From assembly GCA_018432935.1 (NCBI GenBank), contig JAHDSF010000016.1, positions 1 to 64,000 of the forward strand: DNA of 64,000 nucleotides, given 5' to 3'. Source of the DNA: Rhodospirillales bacterium. Lineage in GTDB: Bacteria; Pseudomonadota; Alphaproteobacteria; Rhodospirillales; Shumkoniaceae. The translations under genes were made by a program, and so were the position numbers. The notes under the pieces were generated by a model. The model searched no databases. It had not been told where the DNA came from and saw nothing but the letters and a program-made list of their open reading frames with translations. Shown in pieces: positions 37,865 through 46,746 of the stretch; the first letter of the stretch is position 1, and every line of letters begins with the position of its first letter.

Positions 37865-37962
37865 GAGGTCGCGGCCGGCGGCGGCGCACTTTTCCTTAAC
37901 CAGTTGGGATCTAGGCTATACGCCCTGGGCTGCGCCGGAGGATTCGGGTCATTCTAGGGGCG

Positions 37963-39030
37963 ATGTGGGGAGCGGGCAGAATTCCGAGCGTCCTTGCGCG
38001 GGCGATGGCGGTCGCCTTGGCGCTGTCGGTCGGCGCGTGCGGTTGGGCGGAGTGGCCGCCCGCCGGCCGGCGGATCACGACCTCGGCACCGCCGCCCCAG
38101 GCAACCCAGGATGCGGAGCCTGCGCCTGCGGCCGCCGCGGCGCCGATTCCCGCCGAGCCGCCGGAATCGGTGCTGGTGAGGGAAGGCGACACCGTCTACG
38201 CCCTCTCAAACCTCTACCAGGTCTCGGTCCGGGGCATCATCGAGGCCAACGACCTGAAGCCGCCGTACCGTCTGGTGACGGGGCAGCGGCTGCTGCTGCC
38301 GCGTGAAGTCCGCCATATCGTTGCGCGCGGCGATTCGCTGTCCGGCATCGCCCGTCAATACGGCGTCGACCAGACCGAGATCGCGCGCCTCAACGCTCTC
38401 GATCCGCCCTATACGATCCAGACCGGGCGCCAACTCCGGGTGCCGAGGCTGCCGGCCGGGACGCCGCCTGCCGGCGCCGCCCCGGTATCCGCCCCGGCCC
38501 CCGTGACGTCCGCCGGCGTGCAGAGCCAAAGCCTGCCTCCGCCTCCGCCGGCCGACGCGCCGCAACCGCCGCTGCCCGCGGAGGTGCCGACCGCAGGTGC
38601 CGTCCGTGAGGCGCTGGAGACGGTTTCGGCCCCGCCGCCCAAGGCGGCGGACGGGTTCGTGTGGCCGGTTCGCGGCCAGGTCGTCTCCACCTTCGGGGCC
38701 AAGGAGAAGGGCCTCTTCAACGACGGCATCAACATCGCCGCCCCGCAGGGAACGCCGGTGGTAGCCGCCGACGGCGGGGTCGTCGTCTATGCCGGCAACG
38801 AGCTTCGCGGCTTCGGCAACCTGGTGCTGCTCAAGCACGACGGCGGCTGGATCACTGCCTACGCCCACAACGAACGCCTGCTCGTGAACCGCGGTGACAA
38901 GGTCGAGCGCGGGCAGCGCATCGCCCATGTCGGCGCGACCGGGAACGTCCGCAGCCCGCAGCTCCACTTCGAAGTGAGGCGCGGCAAGACGCCGGTCGAT
39001 CCCAGGCGCTTCCTGTCCGGAGACGCGTGA
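37963..39030 (+). CDS. LysM-LysM-M23 peptidase lipoprotein (NlpD/DipM-like)
   Basis: A 355-residue envelope protein. A lipobox-like LSVGAC (Cys about residue 26) suggests a lipoprotein. Two LysM repeats follow (about 70-112 VREGDTVYALSNLYQVSVRG; about 118-160 VARGDSLSGIARQYGVDQTE), then a Pro-rich linker, then an M23 domain (about 225-352). The M23 zinc positions look degenerate: the first motif reads FNDGINIAA (Asn-Asp where active enzymes have HxGxD-like His) although LHFEVRRG is kept, so it is probably an amidase activator rather than a hydrolase. In many alphaproteobacteria this gene directly follows pcm; here about 8.7 kb separates them. Confidence 0.87.
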   Translation: MWGAGRIPSVLARAMAVALALSVGACGWAEWPPAGRRITTSAPPPQATQDAEPAPAAAAAPIPAEPPESVLVREGDTVYALSNLYQVSVRGIIEANDLKPPYRLVTGQRLLLPREVRHIVARGDSLSGIARQYGVDQTEIARLNALDPPYTIQTGRQLRVPRLPAGTPPAGAAPVSAPAPVTSAGVQSQSLPPPPPADAPQPPLPAEVPTAGAVREALETVSAPPPKAADGFVWPVRGQVVSTFGAKEKGLFNDGINIAAPQGTPVVAADGGVVVYAGNELRGFGNLVLLKHDGGWITAYAHNERLLVNRGDKVERGQRIAHVGATGNVRSPQLHFEVRRGKTPVDPRRFLSGDA

Positions 39031-39136
39031 ACCCTGTGGGCGATGTCAGCGCGCTTTGGGGGCTTCGGCGACCACCCGTGCGGGTGATATAGTGGGCTCA
39101 GGCCTGAAGACGCCAAACCGGGAAGGGGGAACAGCC

Positions 39137-39544
39137 GTGCCGGACGATCTCAAGGACAACCTGACGGACAAGGGGACGTGGATCCGCCTCCTCGAGGTCC
39201 TGCTGTTCGTGGCCATCTTCGGCGTCGTCGAGGTGGTCGCGGCGGTCGTCGTCATCCTGCAGTTCCTGATCAAGCTGGTCACCGGCGAGGCCAATGCCCG
39301 CCTGCGGGGCTTCGGATGCAGCCTGGGCAGCTATTGCTATCAGATGATCGCGTTCATGTGCTTCCACAGTGACGAGATGCCCTACCCGTTCGCACCATGG
39401 CCGGCGGGGCCGGTCGATCCGGATCTCAAGGCTGCGGCCCCTGCGGCCCGGCCGGCGAGGCGGCCGCGTTCTCCGGCGGCGGCTCGTACGGGGCGCAGGC
39501 CGGCCAGCCGCGGCGCCGGTACGACCGGCGGCGAGGAGCACTAG
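39137..39544 (+). CDS. DUF4389-like small membrane protein
   Basis: A 135-residue protein. One strong hydrophobic stretch (about 14-47, WIRLLEVLLFVAIFGVVEVV onward) precedes FLIKLVTGEANARLRGFG and YCYQMIAFMCFHSDEMPYPF, a pattern of DUF4389 proteins. The tail is rich in Ala, Arg and Pro. GTG 39137 follows GGAAGGGGGA. Function unknown. Confidence 0.7.
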   Translation: MPDDLKDNLTDKGTWIRLLEVLLFVAIFGVVEVVAAVVVILQFLIKLVTGEANARLRGFGCSLGSYCYQMIAFMCFHSDEMPYPFAPWPAGPVDPDLKAAAPAARPARRPRSPAAARTGRRPASRGAGTTGGEEH

Positions 39545-39641
39545 GAATCCGCTGTTCGGGAAGAGCCCGGCTCGGAGGCCTCCGCGTTGCCTCCGGCGAC
39601 CATGACCGGCTATAAGGCTGGCGGGCTTCCAAGGACCGAGA

Positions 39642-40760
39642 ATGCTGCAGCGCCTGGGCGACGCGATCAAGACGATCTCCGTCATCGTGCTGGCGACCGT
39701 CGTGCTGATCGCCGTCGTCGAGGGCGGTGCCGGCTGGTGGGCCAAGAACGTCGATCGCGGCCGGCCGGTCTGGATGTTCGACCTCTCGGACGAGCAACTG
39801 CGGAAGCTTTACGATACAGACGATGCCGCGACCTATCGAGGTGTCATCACCGAAGGCTGGGGCGTCGGCATCGACCGCCGCTACGAGCCGTTCGTCGAGT
39901 TCGTAAACACTCCCGGACAGGGTCGCTACGTCAACGTGACCAAGGAGGGAATCCGCGCTTCACGCGGGACGCAGACCTCGTTGCGCGGGCCTGGTCGCAA
40001 GGTCTTCGTCTTCGGCGGATCGACCGCGTTCGGGATGGGCGTCCGCGACGAGGAGACGATCTCCAGCTTCCTGCAGCAGGAGTTCGATCGCGTCGAGGCC
40101 GCTGCGACCGTGCTCAACCTCGCCGTCGTCGCCTACTACTCGACCCAGGAACGGGTGCTGTTCGAGCGCCTGCTCAACCAGGGGATCAAGCCGGAGGTGG
40201 CGGTCTTCATCGACGGCCTGAACGACTTCTACTACTGCGCCGTCCCCGACCGGACCGAGCTTTCCGACCGCCTTGCCGCCAAGGCACGCAAATCCCTGGG
40301 GCAGGAGCTGGCCGCCCGCTCGAACGTCGTCAAGCTGATGCGACACTATTCCGGAGAACTCCGCATCGGCAGCCCGCCCGGCACGCTCTGCCGTGACGAG
40401 GAGGCGGTCCGAGCGGTTATCTCGCGGCTGGATACCAACCGCCGGATGATCGCCGCCGTAGGCCGCGAGTTCGGTGTCCGCACCCTGTTCGTCCAGCAGC
40501 CGGTTCCGACCTACGCTTATGACAACGCGCAGCGCGCGGTACCGCTGCCGTCGGAGGAGATGCTCGGCTACCACCGGAATTCGGCCGCGGGCTATCCGAT
40601 CATGCGCGAGATGCTGCAGCGGGGCGAGCTGTTCGCTTCGGGGTTGTTGTGGCTGGCCGACCTTTCGGTGCCGCAGAACATGTACGTGGACACGGTCCAC
40701 TATTCGCCGGCGTTCAACCGGGCCATCGCGCGCGCGATCTTCGAGCAGCTCAGCGAATAA
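39642..40760 (+). CDS. Membrane-anchored SGNH/GDSL-type hydrolase
   Basis: A 372-residue protein with an N-terminal signal-anchor (about 8-28) and an extracytoplasmic domain. The nucleophile block is FVFGGSTAFGMGV (GGST, Ser about 128) and the C-terminal catalytic pair is DTVHYS (D-x-x-H). The block-III-like Asn is in IDGLNDFYY. SGNH hydrolases deacylate lipids, sugars or glycans; this substrate is unknown. It stands between the LysM/M23 gene and the DUF815 ATPase. Confidence 0.75.
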   Translation: MLQRLGDAIKTISVIVLATVVLIAVVEGGAGWWAKNVDRGRPVWMFDLSDEQLRKLYDTDDAATYRGVITEGWGVGIDRRYEPFVEFVNTPGQGRYVNVTKEGIRASRGTQTSLRGPGRKVFVFGGSTAFGMGVRDEETISSFLQQEFDRVEAAATVLNLAVVAYYSTQERVLFERLLNQGIKPEVAVFIDGLNDFYYCAVPDRTELSDRLAAKARKSLGQELAARSNVVKLMRHYSGELRIGSPPGTLCRDEEAVRAVISRLDTNRRMIAAVGREFGVRTLFVQQPVPTYAYDNAQRAVPLPSEEMLGYHRNSAAGYPIMREMLQRGELFASGLLWLADLSVPQNMYVDTVHYSPAFNRAIARAIFEQLSE

Positions 40761-40784
40761 GCCTGCGCACGGCCGTCGGCCCTC

Positions 40785-41642
40785 TCAGTCGAGCCGTTTC
40801 TCGAGGCGCCCGGCAAGCTCCTGGATGAACTGCCACGCGACCCGACCCGAGCGCGAGCCGCGGGTCACCGACCATTCCTTGGCCTCCGCCTGAAGCTGCT
40901 CGACCGGGATGTCGAGGCCGAACCGGCGCGCATAACCTTCGACGATCTCGAAGAAGGTCGGCTGGTCGCAGACGTGAAACCCGAGCCAAAGGCCGAAACG
41001 GTCTGAAAGCGACACCTTTTCTTCGACCGCCTCGGCCGGGTTGATCGCGGTCGAACGCTCGTTCTCGATCATCTGCCGCGACATCAGGTGGCGCCGGTTC
41101 GAGGTCGCGTAGAAGCAGACGTTCTCCGGCCGCCCCTCGATGCCGCCTTCGAGCACCGCCTTGAGGGACTTGTAAGACGAGTCCTCGGCCTCGAAGGAAA
41201 GGTCGTCGCAGAACAGCAGGCATTGGCGGTCCCGACCGCGGATCAGGCGCAGCAGGCGGGGTAGCGAAGCGATATCCTCGCGGTGGATCTCGATCAGTGC
41301 GACGGACCCCGGGATCTCGCGGTTGACCTGCTCGTGCACGCCCTTGACCAGCGAACTCTTGCCGGTCCCTCGGGCGCCCCACAGGAGCGCGTTGTTGGCG
41401 GGCAGGCGGCGGGCGAAGCGGCGGGTATTCTCGAGCAGCGTGTCGCGCTGCCGGTCGATCCCCTTGAGGAGGCCGATCTCGACCGCGCTGACGCGGACGA
41501 CCGGCTCCAGTCCCTCGGGATCGGTGTGCCAGACGAAGGCGGCGGCGGCGTGCAGGTCAACCTCGCGCGCCGGCGGCGGCGACTGCCGCTCGAGGGAGTC
41601 CGCGATACGCTGGAGAACGGACAGCAGCTGGGCGTCGGACAT
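40785..41642 (-). CDS. DUF815 AAA+ ATPase
   Basis: A 285-residue cytoplasmic ATPase. Walker A GARGTGKSS (about 89-97), Walker B LLFCDDLSFE, and TSNRRHLMSR as sensor 1 are typical of DUF815. The family is commonly found next to nlpD/yajC in alphaproteobacteria and is functionally uncharacterised. Convergent with the SGNH gene, 24 bp apart. Confidence 0.88.
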   Translation of the reverse strand: MSDAQLLSVLQRIADSLERQSPPPAREVDLHAAAAFVWHTDPEGLEPVVRVSAVEIGLLKGIDRQRDTLLENTRRFARRLPANNALLWGARGTGKSSLVKGVHEQVNREIPGSVALIEIHREDIASLPRLLRLIRGRDRQCLLFCDDLSFEAEDSSYKSLKAVLEGGIEGRPENVCFYATSNRRHLMSRQMIENERSTAINPAEAVEEKVSLSDRFGLWLGFHVCDQPTFFEIVEGYARRFGLDIPVEQLQAEAKEWSVTRGSRSGRVAWQFIQELAGRLEKRLD

Positions 41643-41836
41643 CGTCGTGACCTTCTTTCATCGAGGCCGGCAAGCTACCACACGCGAGACGGTGGTCAAG
41701 CAGGTGAGGCACCCGAGATCGCGTGTTTTCATAAAATTCAGCGCGGATTGCACGCTAATCGATGAAGTAATGAACATTTGCGGGGGAGTAATCGCTGTCC
41801 AATACTGGACGGGGCTTCTGGAGAGGGGGGTCACCA

Positions 41837-42118
41837 ATGTCCCTGCCGGAAAAGCAGAAAACCGCGGACCTGCCGGACTTCCTGCAGGGCTACTGGGGTG
41901 GCAACGTGCCCAAGGAGAGCCAGGTCGGGCTTCGCATCAAGACGCGGCGCGCTCTTGAGGAGGTCGAGGCTTGGCTTGACGCCCACTGCGGCGGCGACTG
42001 GGACGTCAAGATCGCCGGGGTGAACGAGGACGGCGGGGGGCGCCTCTGGAAGAGCCTCGAGGTGGTGTTCGCCTCGCCCGACGACCGCGACCGCTTCCGC
42101 GAGCATCTTGCGGGGTAG
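41837..42118 (+). CDS. Small conserved-looking protein of unknown function
   Basis: A 93-residue soluble protein, acidic and Trp/Gly-containing (DLPDFLQGYWGGNVPKES... HCGGDWDVKI... SLEVVFASPDDRDRF). It has a good RBS (GGAGAGGGGGG) and codon usage like its neighbours, so I consider it real. I recognise no family. An AT-richer 195-bp divergent promoter region separates it from the DUF815 gene. Confidence 0.6.
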   Translation: MSLPEKQKTADLPDFLQGYWGGNVPKESQVGLRIKTRRALEEVEAWLDAHCGGDWDVKIAGVNEDGGGRLWKSLEVVFASPDDRDRFREHLAG

Positions 42119-42156
42119 CCCGGGCTGGGCCTTTGCTCACGTTTGCCGGCCGGCGT

Positions 42157-43152
42157 TCAACGCGCCCGCTTCACGAGATCGGTAAAAAGCTCCTCCTGGA
42201 CGGTCACGCCGTCACGACGCGACTTCTCGCGCATCGGCAGATATCCCGGCAGCTGTGTCCCGGGCTGGGCCAGGATGAGGCCCAGGAACTCCTCCAGACG
42301 GCCCTGGTAGTCGGTGTCGCCGCAGAAGGCTTCCGGCTTGAGAGCGATGAAGAACTGACCGACCCTCGGCGGCGCGCCTTCGGCTTCGAAGAACGAGCTT
42401 GCCTGGTAGGCGAAATTGGAGCCGGTGATCGCGGCCGAGATGATCTCGACCATCATCGCAAGCACCGCGCCTTTGACACCGCCTGCCGGCAGCAGCGTGC
42501 CGCCGAGCGCGGCCTTGGGATCGGTGGTCGGCTTGCCGGCAGCATCGATCGCCCAGCCGAGAGGAATGTCCTGGCCTTTCTTGGCGGCGACCATGATCTT
42601 GCCGCGTGCGGCCTGGGAAAGCGACATGTCGATCACCAGGGGCGAAGCACCGCGGCGGGGCACCGCAAAGGCAATCGGATTGGTGCCGAACAGGGCCTGG
42701 GAGCCGCCCCATGGCGCCATCGCGGCCGGGGTGTTGCCGAACGCGAAGCAGGCAAGGCCCTGATTGGCGAGGATCTCGAGATGGTAGCCGGCAGCGCCGA
42801 AGTGGTGCGAGTTGGCGACCGCCATGGCGGCTACGCCGGTCTTCTCCGCCAGCGGCACGAACCGCTCGAAACCTCGGCGGATGGCGGGAAAAGCGAAGCC
42901 GCCGCAGGCATCGACCCGCAACGCGGCGGCGGCGGTCTGGGTCACGGCGGCCTCGGCATGGCCGTCGACTTTTCCGCTGATCGCCTGATCGGCGTAGAAG
43001 GGGGTGCGCGACAGACCGTGCGAGCTGAGCCCGTCCGCCTCGGCGGCGACCAGCGCATCGGCAATGGCATCGGCCGCTTCGGCCGAGGTCTTCGAAGCGG
43101 TCATCACCCTGACGATGAGGTCCCGCATCTGCTCGAGCGAAAGTACCGACAT
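42157..43152 (-). CDS. comC: Ldh_2-family dehydrogenase, probable (R)-sulfolactate dehydrogenase
   Basis: A 331-residue NAD(P)-dependent oxidoreductase of the malate/L-lactate/ureidoglycolate (Ldh_2) family. SSHGLSRTPFYADQ, MAVANSHHFGAAGYHLE (catalytic His region) and FGTNPIAFAVPR are typical. Next to suyAB it is best read as ComC, which interconverts (R)-sulfolactate and sulfopyruvate; by sequence alone malate or lactate is equally possible. ATG 43152 follows GGAAGGAGGG. Separated from suyB by two strong hairpins. Confidence 0.7.
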   Translation of the reverse strand: MSVLSLEQMRDLIVRVMTASKTSAEAADAIADALVAAEADGLSSHGLSRTPFYADQAISGKVDGHAEAAVTQTAAAALRVDACGGFAFPAIRRGFERFVPLAEKTGVAAMAVANSHHFGAAGYHLEILANQGLACFAFGNTPAAMAPWGGSQALFGTNPIAFAVPRRGASPLVIDMSLSQAARGKIMVAAKKGQDIPLGWAIDAAGKPTTDPKAALGGTLLPAGGVKGAVLAMMVEIISAAITGSNFAYQASSFFEAEGAPPRVGQFFIALKPEAFCGDTDYQGRLEEFLGLILAQPGTQLPGYLPMREKSRRDGVTVQEELFTDLVKRAR

Positions 43153-43177
43153 CGAACCCTCCTTCCCCAAGAAAGGC

Positions 43178-43250
43178 ATGGCCGTGACAGGCACGGCCAT
43201 TCTCTACCACAACCGGAAGCGCCGTCGGAGGCGGTTTCCCGCCTCCGACG
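43178..43250 (-). terminator. Two strong hairpins between suyB and comC
   Basis: ATGGCCGT/ACGGCCAT (43178-43185 with 43193-43200) and a perfect 12-bp stem CGTCGGAGGCGG/CCGCCTCCGACG with a 4-nt loop (43223-43250) fill the gap between suyB and comC. Neither has a U-tract; they may lower comC expression relative to suyAB or stabilise the suyAB message. Confidence 0.55.
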
Positions 43251-43262
43251 CACGTTCTCGAA

Positions 43263-44435
43263 TCACGCGCTCCGATACAGCTTGGTCAGCACGAACTCGC
43301 GATGACCGAGCGCCTCGGCGGCGGTGTAGCGGCCGTTGGCGGTGCGGATCGCCATCTCGATCAGCATGTCGCCCGCCTGGTCGAGGTTGATCTCGCGGCG
43401 CAGCAGTCCGGACACGTCGACATCGACGTGCTCACTCATGGTGCGGACCGTGCGCGGGTTGGCCGTCAGCTTGATCACCGGCTCGACCGGGTTGCCGATG
43501 ACGTTGCCCTGACCGGTCGGGAACAGGTGCAGGACGTAGCCGGCGGCGCATTGCAGGGTCACGCACTCGGCGGCCGCCGAGGAGGTGTCCATGAAGTACA
43601 GGCCGGGGCCCTTCGCCGGCGCTTCGGCCGGCTCCAGGACGTCGACGAAGTTGGTCTTCTTGCCGATCTTCTGGAAGTTGCCGAACGCCTTCTCTTCGAT
43701 CGTCGTCAGGCCGCCCAGGATGTTGCCCTTGGTCGGCTGCGAGTCGGAAAGGTCGCTCGTCTTGTAGGGCTCGATGACCTCGTCCATGTAGGCCTGGAAG
43801 GTCTTCAGGAACTTCTGGCCGACTTCCGGCGATGCGCCGCGGGTGGCGCAGATTTTCTCGGCCCCGCACAGCTCGGAGGTCTCGCCGAAGCAGGTGTAGG
43901 CCCCCCACTCGTTGAACTTGTCGACGAAGTTGCCGACTGTGGGGTTGGAGGCCAGGCCGGAGGTGGTGTCCGACTCGCCGCATTTCACCGAGACCCAAAG
44001 CTCGGAGACGTCGCACTCTTCGCGCTGCTTCTCGGTCGCGAAGTGGACGAACTCCTTCGCCTTCCACGACGCGCGTGCGATCGTGTCGATGTCGCCGTGC
44101 TGCTCAATGCCGAAGCCGACCACCGGCTTGCCGGTCTTGGCGATACCGTCGGTGATGATCTTCGTCCACTCGGGCTCGATGCCGATGACGACCACCGCGG
44201 CGACATTCGGATTGCAGCCGGTGCCGATCAGGGTGCGGAAGTGGAGGTCGAGGTCCGCGCCGAACTGCAGCCGGCCGTACGGGTGCGGGATGGCGAGGGT
44301 GCCCTTGATGTTGTTGGCGACCGCCTCGCAGGCAGCGTTCGAGAGGTCGTCGAGCGGCAGGATGATGACGTGGTTGCGGATGCCGACTCGGCCGTTCTCG
44401 CGACGGTAGCCCCAGAAGGTGGGTTTCTTCGCCAT
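43263..44435 (-). CDS. suyB: (2R)-sulfolactate sulfo-lyase, large subunit
   Basis: A 390-residue UxaA-C-type lyase. With SuyA it splits (R)-sulfolactate into pyruvate and sulfite. [24 protein letters not shown] at the start, [19 protein letters not shown], and the C-terminal [20 protein letters not shown] match SuyB. Conserved cysteines ([22 protein letters not shown]) likely bind Fe or an Fe-S centre as in altronate/galactarate dehydratases. ATG 44435 follows AGGTGG, 2 bp after the suyA stop. Confidence 0.82.
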   Translation of the reverse strand: MAKKPTFWGYRRENGRVGIRNHVIILPLDDLSNAACEAVANNIKGTLAIPHPYGRLQFGADLDLHFRTLIGTGCNPNVAAVVVIGIEPEWTKIITDGIAKTGKPVVGFGIEQHGDIDTIARASWKAKEFVHFATEKQREECDVSELWVSVKCGESDTTSGLASNPTVGNFVDKFNEWGAYTCFGETSELCGAEKICATRGASPEVGQKFLKTFQAYMDEVIEPYKTSDLSDSQPTKGNILGGLTTIEEKAFGNFQKIGKKTNFVDVLEPAEAPAKGPGLYFMDTSSAAAECVTLQCAAGYVLHLFPTGQGNVIGNPVEPVIKLTANPRTVRTMSEHVDVDVSGLLRREINLDQAGDMLIEMAIRTANGRYTAAEALGHREFVLTKLYRSA

Positions 44436-44437
44436 GG

Positions 44438-44725
44438 TTACCACCTCTTCGTCTTGAGGTTATGGGTGTGCACGTGCCCGCCCTTCTTCACGTCCTTGAC
44501 GATACGGCCGATATCGTTGGAATACTTGATGACGGTATCGTTCACCTTGAAATCGGACAGCGCGATCTTGTGGCCGAGCGGGATGTCGTCGAGCACCTTC
44601 ATGGTGAGGGTCTTGTCACCCTCCATCAACCAGCCGGTCAGATCCTGACCCGCCTTGACGCCCTCGACCACGACGACGCCCACGTTGTCTTTGGCCTCGT
44701 GGACCAGGAAATGTGGAGCAGCCAT
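44438..44725 (-). CDS. suyA: (2R)-sulfolactate sulfo-lyase, small subunit
   Basis: A 95-residue SAF-domain protein. [45 protein letters not shown] and the C-terminal HNLKTKRW are typical of SuyA, which pairs with SuyB. ATG 44725 has a perfect TAGGAGG. First gene of the suyA-suyB(-comC) unit, divergent from the GntR regulator. Confidence 0.85.
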   Translation of the reverse strand: MAAPHFLVHEAKDNVGVVVVEGVKAGQDLTGWLMEGDKTLTMKVLDDIPLGHKIALSDFKVNDTVIKYSNDIGRIVKDVKKGGHVHTHNLKTKRW

Positions 44726-44813
44726 GCTTCCTCCTAATGGCTTTGTGGAACAGACAAGACCCGGTTGCCCGGGCGAACGGAAGGGCAGAACGGACTTCAC
44801 GATTGCCTGTGTG

Positions 44814-44827
44814 GTCTTGCATAAGAC
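44814..44827. promoter_or_regulatory. Candidate GntR operator in the suyA/gntR divergent promoter
   Basis: GTCTT-GCAT-AAGAC is a perfect 5-bp inverted repeat with a 4-bp centre, resembling HutC/GntR-type operators. It lies 89 bp from suyA and 28 bp from the regulator start, next to an AT-rich TAATAC that could be a -10. Confidence 0.55.
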
Positions 44828-44854
44828 ATAATACAGGAGGGCGAGTCAACTTGG

Positions 44855-45643
44855 ATGTGTGGTATGCCGCGACGCCTGAAGCATGAAGGGCCGGTCATCG
44901 AGGCCAAGCCCCTGTACGCGCAGATCCGCAGCCTGATGCTGCATCGCATCGGCGACGGCACCTGGAAGCCCGGCATGCTGTTGCCGAGCGAGCTTCAGCT
45001 CGCCGAAGAGCTTGCGGTCAGCCAGGGCACCGTCCGCAAGGCGCTGGACGAGTTGGCGGCCCAGAACATTGTCGTGCGCCGGCAGGGCCGCGGCACCTTC
45101 GTGACCACGCACGACGCCGAACGCGCGCTCCACCACTTCTTCCACCTGGTCGGCGACGACGGCACCCGGCGGCTGCCGGAAAGCCAAGTGATCTCGTTCG
45201 CCCGCGGTGTTGCACAGGCGGGCGAGGTTGCCCGGCTCGAGCTGGCGGCTGGCTCGGGGGTGCTGCGAATCCGGCGCCTTCGCTTCCTTGGCGGCAAGCC
45301 GGCCATCAGCGAGACGATCGCGGTCCCCATCGCCATGATTCCCGAGCTGGACGGGCCGGTGGACACCGCTCCGCCGGAGGAGCTGCGCGATCTTTACCAG
45401 GCGAGTTCGAACACCCTTTACGACCTCTATCACAGTCGCTTCGGCATCGTCATCGTCAAGGCGGTGGAGCGCCTGCGGGCGGTGGCGGCGACCGGCGAGG
45501 AGGCGCGGCTCCTGAAGGTTGCCTTGGAGACGCCGCTGCTTGAGATCGATCGGGTCGCCATCGATGTCCGCGGCCGGCCGATCGAATGGCGGTTGAGCCG
45601 GGCGCTTACCCTCGAACACCATTATCTTGCCGAAATCGAGTAA
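44855..45643 (+). CDS. GntR/HutC-family regulator with UTRA domain
   Basis: A 262-residue regulator: N-terminal winged helix (LYAQIRSLMLHRIGDGTWKPGMLLPSEL... VSQGTVRKALDELAAQNIVVRRQGRGTFV) and a C-terminal UTRA ligand domain ending RPIEWRLSRALT. Being divergent from suyAB and next to a palindrome, it probably controls sulfolactate use. ATG 44855 or the in-frame ATG 44864 could start; AGGAGG is at 44835. Confidence 0.87.
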   Translation: MCGMPRRLKHEGPVIEAKPLYAQIRSLMLHRIGDGTWKPGMLLPSELQLAEELAVSQGTVRKALDELAAQNIVVRRQGRGTFVTTHDAERALHHFFHLVGDDGTRRLPESQVISFARGVAQAGEVARLELAAGSGVLRIRRLRFLGGKPAISETIAVPIAMIPELDGPVDTAPPEELRDLYQASSNTLYDLYHSRFGIVIVKAVERLRAVAATGEEARLLKVALETPLLEIDRVAIDVRGRPIEWRLSRALTLEHHYLAEIE

Positions 45644-45733
45644 TCGGGCTTTCCACCCGCCGCGGACCGGCCCCCCGACGTTATCGCAAAGGGGGATGAC
45701 GGTGCGTCCAGAACAACCTTGACGGGGCAACAA

Positions 45734-46534
45734 ATGCCGCCGACAGTGTCCCCCATGACGAACGAGGATCGCCGGCAAGCCATCCTGGACCTCGTGCGGC
45801 GGCGCGGGTTCGTCGTCGTCGAGGCCCTGGCGCGCCGCTTCGACGTCACCTCGCAGACCATCCGGAGAGACATCAAGGCCCTCTGCGACGTGGGCGAACT
45901 GGTGCGGCATCACGGCGGCGCCGGACTGCCATCCAGCGTGGTCAACACCGAATACGCCGCCCGGCTCATCACCATGCTCGAAGAGAAGGAGGCGATCGCC
46001 AGGGCAATCGCCGAGCACATCCCCGACAACGCCTCGGTGTTCATGACGATCGGCACCACGATGGAGGTGGTGGCCCGCGCACTCACGCAACGCGCCGGAA
46101 TGAGGATCATCACCAACAACGTGCATGCCGCCTCGACCCTTCATACCAAGCCGGATTTTGAAGTGATGGTCGCCGGCGGGGTGGTCAGGACCAACAACGG
46201 CGGCGTCATCGGCGACACCGCGATCGAATTCGTGACGCGGTTTCGCGCCGACTACGCCATCATGGGCATCGGCGCCATCGAGGCTGATGGGGTCCTGCTC
46301 GACTACGATCCCAACGAGGTGGCCATCATGCGGGCGATGATGCGCAACGCCCGCCGCGTGCTGATCGCCGCTGACCATACCAAGTTCGGCAAGACTTCCA
46401 CGGTGCGTGTCGGCACGCTGGCCGACGTGGCGGCCCTTTTCACCAACCGTGCGCCGCCGGCGGAAATCCGCGCCATCATGGCCGAGCACGACGTCGAGCT
46501 GCACATCGCTGAAGTGACGCCTGACGGCTTCTGA
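45734..46534 (+). CDS. DeoR/GlpR-family transcriptional regulator
   Basis: A 266-residue DeoR-family protein: HTH in VVVEALARRFDVTSQTIRRDIKALCDVGELVRHHGGA, then the sensor domain with TIGTTMEVVARAL and DHTKFGKTSTV, resembling GlpR-like regulators. ATG 45734 was taken; ATG 45755 is also possible. It lies 90 bp behind the GntR gene, with no obvious catabolic genes of its own, so the target is unknown; it may share the suy cluster. Confidence 0.82.
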   Translation: MPPTVSPMTNEDRRQAILDLVRRRGFVVVEALARRFDVTSQTIRRDIKALCDVGELVRHHGGAGLPSSVVNTEYAARLITMLEEKEAIARAIAEHIPDNASVFMTIGTTMEVVARALTQRAGMRIITNNVHAASTLHTKPDFEVMVAGGVVRTNNGGVIGDTAIEFVTRFRADYAIMGIGAIEADGVLLDYDPNEVAIMRAMMRNARRVLIAADHTKFGKTSTVRVGTLADVAALFTNRAPPAEIRAIMAEHDVELHIAEVTPDGF

Positions 46535-46746
46535 TAACCTCTCGTTTTCGCCGCCTGCACTCGGCCAAGGGGGGATGCCAGCGTCCGGCGTGCCGGAATT
46601 CCCCGCCTTCCGTCCCAGAACGTCGATTCCGGAGATTGCCCGGTCACGTCGTTGACGGCGGCCCGCGGCCCTCCCAACTCGCCCTGATACCCGGATAAGG
46701 CACCGAACAACCCCGGGGCATCCCCAATCATGACGGAGACGAGGAC

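Noticed and set aside
26488..41813. 13-bp identity AATACTGGACGGG at 26488 and 41801
   Set aside because: Dozens of 13-bp matches are expected by chance in 64 kb; the flanks do not match.
43263..44725. Altronate or galactarate dehydratase reading of the UxaA-type pair
   Set aside because: The small subunit's [17 protein letters not shown] and KTKRW segments and the separate two-gene layout next to a ComC-like enzyme fit sulfolactate sulfo-lyase better; no hexuronate genes are nearby.
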